Part shown: in pieces, positions 59,384-64,000 of the stretch
How the letters are laid out: every line of letters starts with the position of its first letter
Numbering within the stretch: position 1 is the stretch's first letter
Notes under the pieces: model-generated
The model's input: the letters and a program-made list of their open reading frames with translations, nothing else
Told to the model about the DNA's origin: nothing
Databases searched by the model: none
Position numbers and translations under genes: made by a program
NCBI RefSeq assembly: GCF_002968835.1
Contig: NZ_PKQK01000001.1
Span: 930,001-994,000, forward strand
Direction: 5' to 3'
DNA: 64,000 nt
Source of the DNA: Paenibacillus sp. PCH8
GTDB lineage: Bacteria; Bacillota; Bacilli; Paenibacillales; Paenibacillaceae

Positions 59384-60979
59384 TTATTCTTCAACCTCTC
59401 CTTGTTCTGAATAGGGAAACCGTGGTCCGTGAGCCTCCATAGGGATATCTATGCGTATTCTCGTTCCCCCGCCCGGATTCGGCTCTGCCACAATGGTACC
59501 TCCGTGGACTTCCACAATGCCTTTGCAGATCGCCAGACCAAGCCCCGTTCCTGTGACATGCTGAGTAGACTCCGAGCGATAGAACTTCTCAAATATACGT
59601 GTTCTTTCCGCTTCCGGTATACCGATGCCTTGATCAGCGACCCTGATTGTCAATTGACTCGGACTCATATCACTCGCCACAGTGATGATAATCAGACTCT
59701 CATCAGGCGAATATTTGATGGCATTGCTGACGATATTAACCAGCACCTGTTCCAGTAATACTTCATCTCCGTAGATGAAGGCCGGATCATCAGGAAGTTC
59801 AACTTGAATGTTGGGATGCGGACTGAATTCCCGAACCTGTGTCAGTACAACGCTGATCATATCTCCCACGTCACACCATTTCCGGTTCAGTTGCAACATG
59901 CCGCTCTCCAGCCGAACCATACCCAGCAGATTCGTGACGAGACGATTCATGCGCAAGGCCCCGTCCCGAATGTTGCCTGTTAATTCTCTCCGATCCTCGG
60001 GTGTAAAAAGCGTGTCATTCTCCAACATTCCCGTAGCCGAGCCGATAATAGCGGTCAGGGGTGTGCGTAATTCATGGGAGACAGAATCGAGCAGCGCTGT
60101 GCGTATACGCTCTGATTCCGCAGTAATCTGTGCCAATCGGGCCTCTTCCGCCAGCTTCACTCGGGCAATGGCACCTGCCGCCAGACCTCCGCATGCTTCC
60201 AGCAGACGAAGCTGTTCTTGTTGCTCATGAACCTCGCCAGCGTCCATGCTCACGGCGAGCACGCCATGAATCTGCTCCTCTGTGCGTAGCGGCACGTAAA
60301 GGCCGGGAGATTCACGCAAAGCGGATGATCCTCTACCAGCGATCTGTCCGTGATGATATACCCATTTGGCAATGGCAATCTCCGACTGCCCATCCCCCCA
60401 ACCATCCTTTTCCCCTTCTGATGCGGATACGGAAGATCTTGTAACCAGCAGTTCCCCTTGTTCATCCGGAAGATACACAGCCGTCGGCTTACCCAGGGTA
60501 AGTGACACTTGGGTTGCAATATTAACCAGCAACGTATTCAGATCCGTAATGACTGTCATCTGACGACTCAATGCGTATAGGGAGTTAGTCGTGGCCTCAC
60601 GTGCTTTTACCATCTCCAGCTGTTGTCTCAATCGACCTGCAAGACTCGCAGTTAAAATTGCCACCGCAAGATACACGACAAAGGAGATGAGATATCTCAA
60701 ATCCTCAACCGTAAAGCTCAGATATGGTGGTACAAAAAAGAAGTCAAACATAATGACGCTAAAACTCGCAGCATATATAGCTGGCCCCATTCCCCAATAC
60801 ACGGCACTCACCAGTACGGGAAATAGGTATATCAGCGCTACATTAACCAAATCACCACTCATACCGATGGCATGAAGCAGCAAGGTTAGCAGCGTCACCC
60901 CGAGGGTCACCCATACATATGCCGGAACCCGTTTCCCATGGGATGCCCGCGTTTCTTTTTTTATTCGTTTAGACAACAT
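59384..60979 (-). CDS. kdpD: KdpD-like sensor histidine kinase (membrane and kinase part)
   Basis: About 531 residues: four membrane helices of the DUF4118 type (about 17-110, GDLVNVALIYLFPVLVSAVY), a GAF-like domain (about 140-270), the H-box VSHELRTPLTAIIGSA, and an ATPase domain (EQVLVNIVSNAIKYSP, DQGIGIP, GTGLGLAICKGI). It corresponds to the C-terminal two-thirds of E. coli KdpD; the cytoplasmic sensor domain is a separate protein encoded just upstream. The start is taken at ATG 60979, a few bases past that gene's stop; alternatives at 61003 or 61018 overlap it. Confidence 0.9.
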   Translation of the reverse strand: MLSKRIKKETRASHGKRVPAYVWVTLGVTLLTLLLHAIGMSGDLVNVALIYLFPVLVSAVYWGMGPAIYAASFSVIMFDFFFVPPYLSFTVEDLRYLISFVVYLAVAILTASLAGRLRQQLEMVKAREATTNSLYALSRQMTVITDLNTLLVNIATQVSLTLGKPTAVYLPDEQGELLVTRSSVSASEGEKDGWGDGQSEIAIAKWVYHHGQIAGRGSSALRESPGLYVPLRTEEQIHGVLAVSMDAGEVHEQQEQLRLLEACGGLAAGAIARVKLAEEARLAQITAESERIRTALLDSVSHELRTPLTAIIGSATGMLENDTLFTPEDRRELTGNIRDGALRMNRLVTNLLGMVRLESGMLQLNRKWCDVGDMISVVLTQVREFSPHPNIQVELPDDPAFIYGDEVLLEQVLVNIVSNAIKYSPDESLIIITVASDMSPSQLTIRVADQGIGIPEAERTRIFEKFYRSESTQHVTGTGLGLAICKGIVEVHGGTIVAEPNPGGGTRIRIDIPMEAHGPRFPYSEQGEVEE

Positions 60980-60983
60980 CCAT

Positions 60984-63323
60984 TCACATCCCGCTCCGTT
61001 CATCATCGTAATCTGCAACGATCAATACATCCAGATGCCGCGACAAGCGTACAAGTCGGTTGACCACCGAACCTGAGCCGCGGTAGCCATTCAGCCACCA
61101 TTCTCGTCTTGCCTGCCCGACAACCAACTGGGTTGTTCGCGCCTCCGATGCCTTTCTTGACAAAATCCCAGGTATATCCCGTAGCTTTGGACTATGGTGG
61201 ATGTGAAATTGACCGCCAAGCCGAATGGTCAGCTGCTCCAACGCTTCCAGATGGCACTTCACTTCGTCGCTCATGGATTCACCGATGTGGATATGATGTA
61301 CATGCCAGATGGCTTTTAGACGATAAGCCATACGGAATCCGCGCCGGATCAGCCGCTCGGCATGATGATCACTGCTTACACATACGAAGACCACTTCCTG
61401 TCTGCGCCAAGGTCCTCGAAGTGCGATTTTGGCCTGCTGTGCTTCAAGCCGTTCATCCACGTCGTCCGCCAGTTCACGCAAAGCAAGTTCACGCAAGGCA
61501 ATCAGATTGCCGATTTTGAAGAAATTCGCAAGGGCTTGCTCGACCTTGGTAGTTGCATAGATTTTACCCTCCCTCATGCGCTGCCGCAAGGCCTGAGGCG
61601 CCACATCAATCAACTGCACCTCATCCGCCATCTGAATGATCCGATCGGGTACGGTCTCGCGGACACGAACATCGGTAATATGTTCAACAGCATCATTCAG
61701 ACTTTCGAGATGCTGTACATTCATGGTGGTAATCACCGAGATGCCTGCATTCAGCAGGAGCAGGACATCTTCATAACGCTTTTGCCGGACACTTCCGGGT
61801 ACATTCGTATGCGCAAGTTCATCCACAAGCACCACTTCCGGACAAAGACGCAGAATTCCCTCGGTGTCCATCTCTTCCAGACGAGTTCCCTGATAAACGC
61901 GTTGCGCGCGAGGGATCACAGACAGGTGGCCCATCTGCTCCACGGTTTCCGCCCGCCCATGTGTCTCCAGCAAGCCGATCTGCACATCGATACCTTTACG
62001 GAGCAAATCATTGCCTTCCCGCAGCATCATGTAGGTTTTGCCTACACCGGGTGCGGCTCCGATATATATTTTGAATGTACCACGCTGAATCTGGCCAATC
62101 TGTTCCTTCATTTCCTGCTCGCTTAGTCTGCGGTATGTCAGTGACTCCACATCGGTTACCTTGGCCGGAACCACACGTTCACCCTCCCGGGCCGCTCGAT
62201 CAGCAACCAGAAACAGGTCGACACCACGTAGTCTGCGTAGCAGCGAGTTAACAACGGACCCTTGCCACAGTTCCTGCCAGCGCGTACGCCGGGAGTGTCC
62301 CATTACAATCCGGGTAATCTGTTGCTCCATCGCGTAACGCGCGAGCGTAGACGGGATATTGCGACGGTGTAATATAGACAACTCCTCCATATGGCCGCCA
62401 AACTTCTCCACCAGCTTGATCATATTGCGCCGAAATACGGTTGCTTCCTTGGTTAATGGCTGCTTCATATTCCGAAAAACAACAGCGCACAAATCACCAT
62501 TCAGCCGTTTGGCAATCTGTTGTCCGCGCCGAATGTAGATCGAGCCGTTCCAATGATATTGTGTGAACACCAGAATTCGCTCCATGATGCCTGTTGTAAT
62601 GGTAATTCCCATCTCCACCCGATGCTCGCGCAGGGATTCATTCACCCCTTCCGCAACCAATCTCAGGGCCAGTTCGCGCAGAATACCCAAATTACCTTGA
62701 CGAAATATAGCTTCACCCTCATGCCCCTGCAAATGACCCTCTGCAAGACGGCTCAGTATCGTTTCCGGCGTGACATCAATCAGCTTCACTTCATCCGCAA
62801 GTTCCAACGTATCCGCGGGTACGGTATATTCTGCTGCGATACCCGTAAGTTGTCGGGCCAGCTCGGTATAGCCTTCCAGTTCATACACATTCACCGTCGT
62901 CATGACACTGATGTTGTGTCGGAGCAAGAACTGAATGTCCTCCAGCCGGGTAGCATGCCGAGCGCCTTCTCTGTTGCGATGTGCCAGACCATCCACCAGC
63001 ACAACCTCCGGATTACGCGCCAATAGTGCATCCAGGTTCAGATCCTTCATCTCTACATTATCACTCTGGCGCAACCAGTGAATGCTTGGAATCCGTTCGA
63101 GTGCGCCAAGTTGCTCCACCGTTTCCGGTCTGCGCATCGTGGACACGGCACAGATGACCACATCTATGCCCTGTTGGCACAACGTGTTCCCTTCCCGTAG
63201 CATGTGATACGTTTTGCCCGATCCGCTGACTGGGCCGATGTAAATTTTGAGCGTACCCTGCTGCAGCTTCGTAATCATCTTCAACATCTCTTCCGGTGAC
63301 TTGCGCTTGAAGCTTTCTTCCAT
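60984..63323 (-). CDS. Tandem-duplicated KdpD sensor protein (KdpD-Usp-KdpD-Usp)
   Basis: 779 residues with two copies of the KdpD N-terminal module. Copy 1: KdpD domain about 25-235 (KIYIGPVSGSGKT, LVDGLAHRNREG) and a Usp domain about 245-375 (MERILVFTQYHWNGS, IVMGHSRRTRW). Copy 2: KdpD domain about 415-630 (KIYIGAAPGVGKT, LVDELAHTNVPG) and Usp about 640-779 (LVVGQARREWW). Only copy 2 has the usual Walker A and LVDELAHTN; copy 1 has changed residues in both. KdpD N-terminal modules sense K+ status and, in some Firmicutes, the Usp part binds c-di-AMP. The single-copy module is about 370 residues. Start ATG 63323 follows GGGGGAGAGG. Confidence 0.9.
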   Translation of the reverse strand: MEESFKRKSPEEMLKMITKLQQGTLKIYIGPVSGSGKTYHMLREGNTLCQQGIDVVICAVSTMRRPETVEQLGALERIPSIHWLRQSDNVEMKDLNLDALLARNPEVVLVDGLAHRNREGARHATRLEDIQFLLRHNISVMTTVNVYELEGYTELARQLTGIAAEYTVPADTLELADEVKLIDVTPETILSRLAEGHLQGHEGEAIFRQGNLGILRELALRLVAEGVNESLREHRVEMGITITTGIMERILVFTQYHWNGSIYIRRGQQIAKRLNGDLCAVVFRNMKQPLTKEATVFRRNMIKLVEKFGGHMEELSILHRRNIPSTLARYAMEQQITRIVMGHSRRTRWQELWQGSVVNSLLRRLRGVDLFLVADRAAREGERVVPAKVTDVESLTYRRLSEQEMKEQIGQIQRGTFKIYIGAAPGVGKTYMMLREGNDLLRKGIDVQIGLLETHGRAETVEQMGHLSVIPRAQRVYQGTRLEEMDTEGILRLCPEVVLVDELAHTNVPGSVRQKRYEDVLLLLNAGISVITTMNVQHLESLNDAVEHITDVRVRETVPDRIIQMADEVQLIDVAPQALRQRMREGKIYATTKVEQALANFFKIGNLIALRELALRELADDVDERLEAQQAKIALRGPWRRQEVVFVCVSSDHHAERLIRRGFRMAYRLKAIWHVHHIHIGESMSDEVKCHLEALEQLTIRLGGQFHIHHSPKLRDIPGILSRKASEARTTQLVVGQARREWWLNGYRGSGSVVNRLVRLSRHLDVLIVADYDDERSGM

Positions 63324-63414
63324 CCGTCCTCTCCCCCTTTCTTATTAAAATATGAAGAAAAAAATGGAGAAAGCCCCTCCCGATATATCGTGAGCAGGCT
63401 AATACATTCGTCCG

Positions 63415-63975
63415 TTATTCCAGTTTTGCTGTCAGCGCCATATTTAGAGCCGTTACATTCACACGCGGTTCCCCGAAAATACCCATCTGACGGCCTTCCG
63501 TATGCTCATTTACAATTTGCATAAGCTGCTGTTCACTAAGCCCTGTAGCTTCGCTAATACGCGGGATCTGCGCCTCAGCGGCTTCGGGAGAGAGATCTGG
63601 GTCAAGACCCGAGCCTGAACCCGTCACGAGATCAGCGGGGATCTGCTGCAATTCCGGGTTTTCCTGCCTAAGCCGAGCCATCTTTTCCTTCATCTCGCTG
63701 ATATACTCCTCTGAAGCTACGGCGCGATTCGAACCGGCTGAAGCCGTTGGGTCATAACCGGCATTCGATGCCCGGGGCTGGAACAACCCCGGCGATTGTA
63801 TTTCCTGCGCAAGCAATGACGAGCCAATGATTATCTCATCTTGCGTAATCAAGCTTCCATTCGCCTGCGCAGGAAAGAGAAGTTGGGCTACGCCAGTTGT
63901 TACGAGCGGGTAAATTAGACCGCAGATCAGCATAAGTACGACGGATAACCGTATGGCGGGCAAGAACATGTTCAC
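63415..63975 (-). CDS. kdpC: Potassium-transporting ATPase KdpC subunit
   Basis: About 186 residues: one N-terminal membrane helix (LSVVLMLICGLIYPLVTTGV) and the periplasm-type domain with FQPRASNAGYDPTASAGSNR, QIPADLVTGSGSGLDPDLSP, EAAEAQIPRISEATGL and RVNVTALNMAL. It stabilises the KdpFABC K+ pump. Start GTG 63975 (or ATG 63969) follows AGGAAG. kdpF, kdpA and kdpB should lie upstream, outside the right edge. Confidence 0.93.
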   Translation of the reverse strand: MNMFLPAIRLSVVLMLICGLIYPLVTTGVAQLLFPAQANGSLITQDEIIIGSSLLAQEIQSPGLFQPRASNAGYDPTASAGSNRAVASEEYISEMKEKMARLRQENPELQQIPADLVTGSGSGLDPDLSPEAAEAQIPRISEATGLSEQQLMQIVNEHTEGRQMGIFGEPRVNVTALNMALTAKLE

Positions 63976-64000
63976 ACAGATCACTTCCTGGTTTCATATT

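Noticed and set aside
63357-63410. Regulatory hairpin between kdpC and the KdpD sensor gene
   Set aside because: CGATATATCG is a palindrome, but it is short and no stable stem or T run follows.

Overview
The window looks like chromosome of a Paenibacillus-type Firmicute. The signs are strong GGAGG ribosome binding sites, an rRNA operon followed by a 17-gene tRNA array, YesM/YesN two-component regulators beside sugar ABC transporters, LicT-type antitermination, an SLH-domain surface protein, cre-like catabolite sites and a σD-like promoter before a chemoreceptor. Genus is an inference; the 16S sequence at 20721-22276 would settle it.

Layout. 1-7142: end of an AraC regulator, a short inverted-repeat element, small DUF and acetyltransferase genes, a chemoreceptor and a LacI regulator. 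7469-15221: a minus-strand myo-inositol operon transcribed iolD-iolE-iolC-mmsA-iolG-iolB, with repeated LacI-type operators next to its promoter. 15601-22276: tRNA array, 5S, 23S and 16S on the minus strand, with tandem rrn promoters near 22.5-22.7 kb. 22950-32858: acetyltransferase, YesN regulator, a frame-broken YesM kinase, a sugar ABC transporter and a GH105-like hydrolase, probably a pectin-fragment uptake locus. 33310-39228: an endonuclease/phosphatase-family protein and the SWIM/SNF2 pair. 39367-46724: a small secreted coiled-coil protein, TetR and DJ-1/PfpI genes, the surviving half of kdgT, and a licT-bglP-bglH operon with two RNA antiterminators. 46921-49956: ECF sigma with a DUF4179 partner, udk and a frame-broken csaA. 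50225-55127: second copy of the inverted-repeat element, then an SLH protein and a very large secreted protein. 55364-56165: an adenosylcobalamin riboswitch in front of the collapsed remains of a peptide/metal ABC transporter. 56267-58608: AraC regulator and melA-type alpha-galactosidase. 58681-64000: kdpE, a detached KdpD kinase, a tandem-duplicated KdpD sensor and kdpC.

Main themes are plant-polymer and sugar use under catabolite control (inositol, beta-glucosides, alpha-galactosides, unsaturated galacturonides), potassium sensing, and local genome decay. Four genes are broken by a single base at or beside a short run of identical bases. Either the assembly has small errors or these genes are genuinely decaying, so they should be checked before being called dead. 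I did not find a complete unknown multi-gene system. The most unusual structures are the duplicated KdpD sensor, the orphaned cobalamin riboswitch, the two-copy inverted-repeat element and the SLH/giant secreted protein pair.
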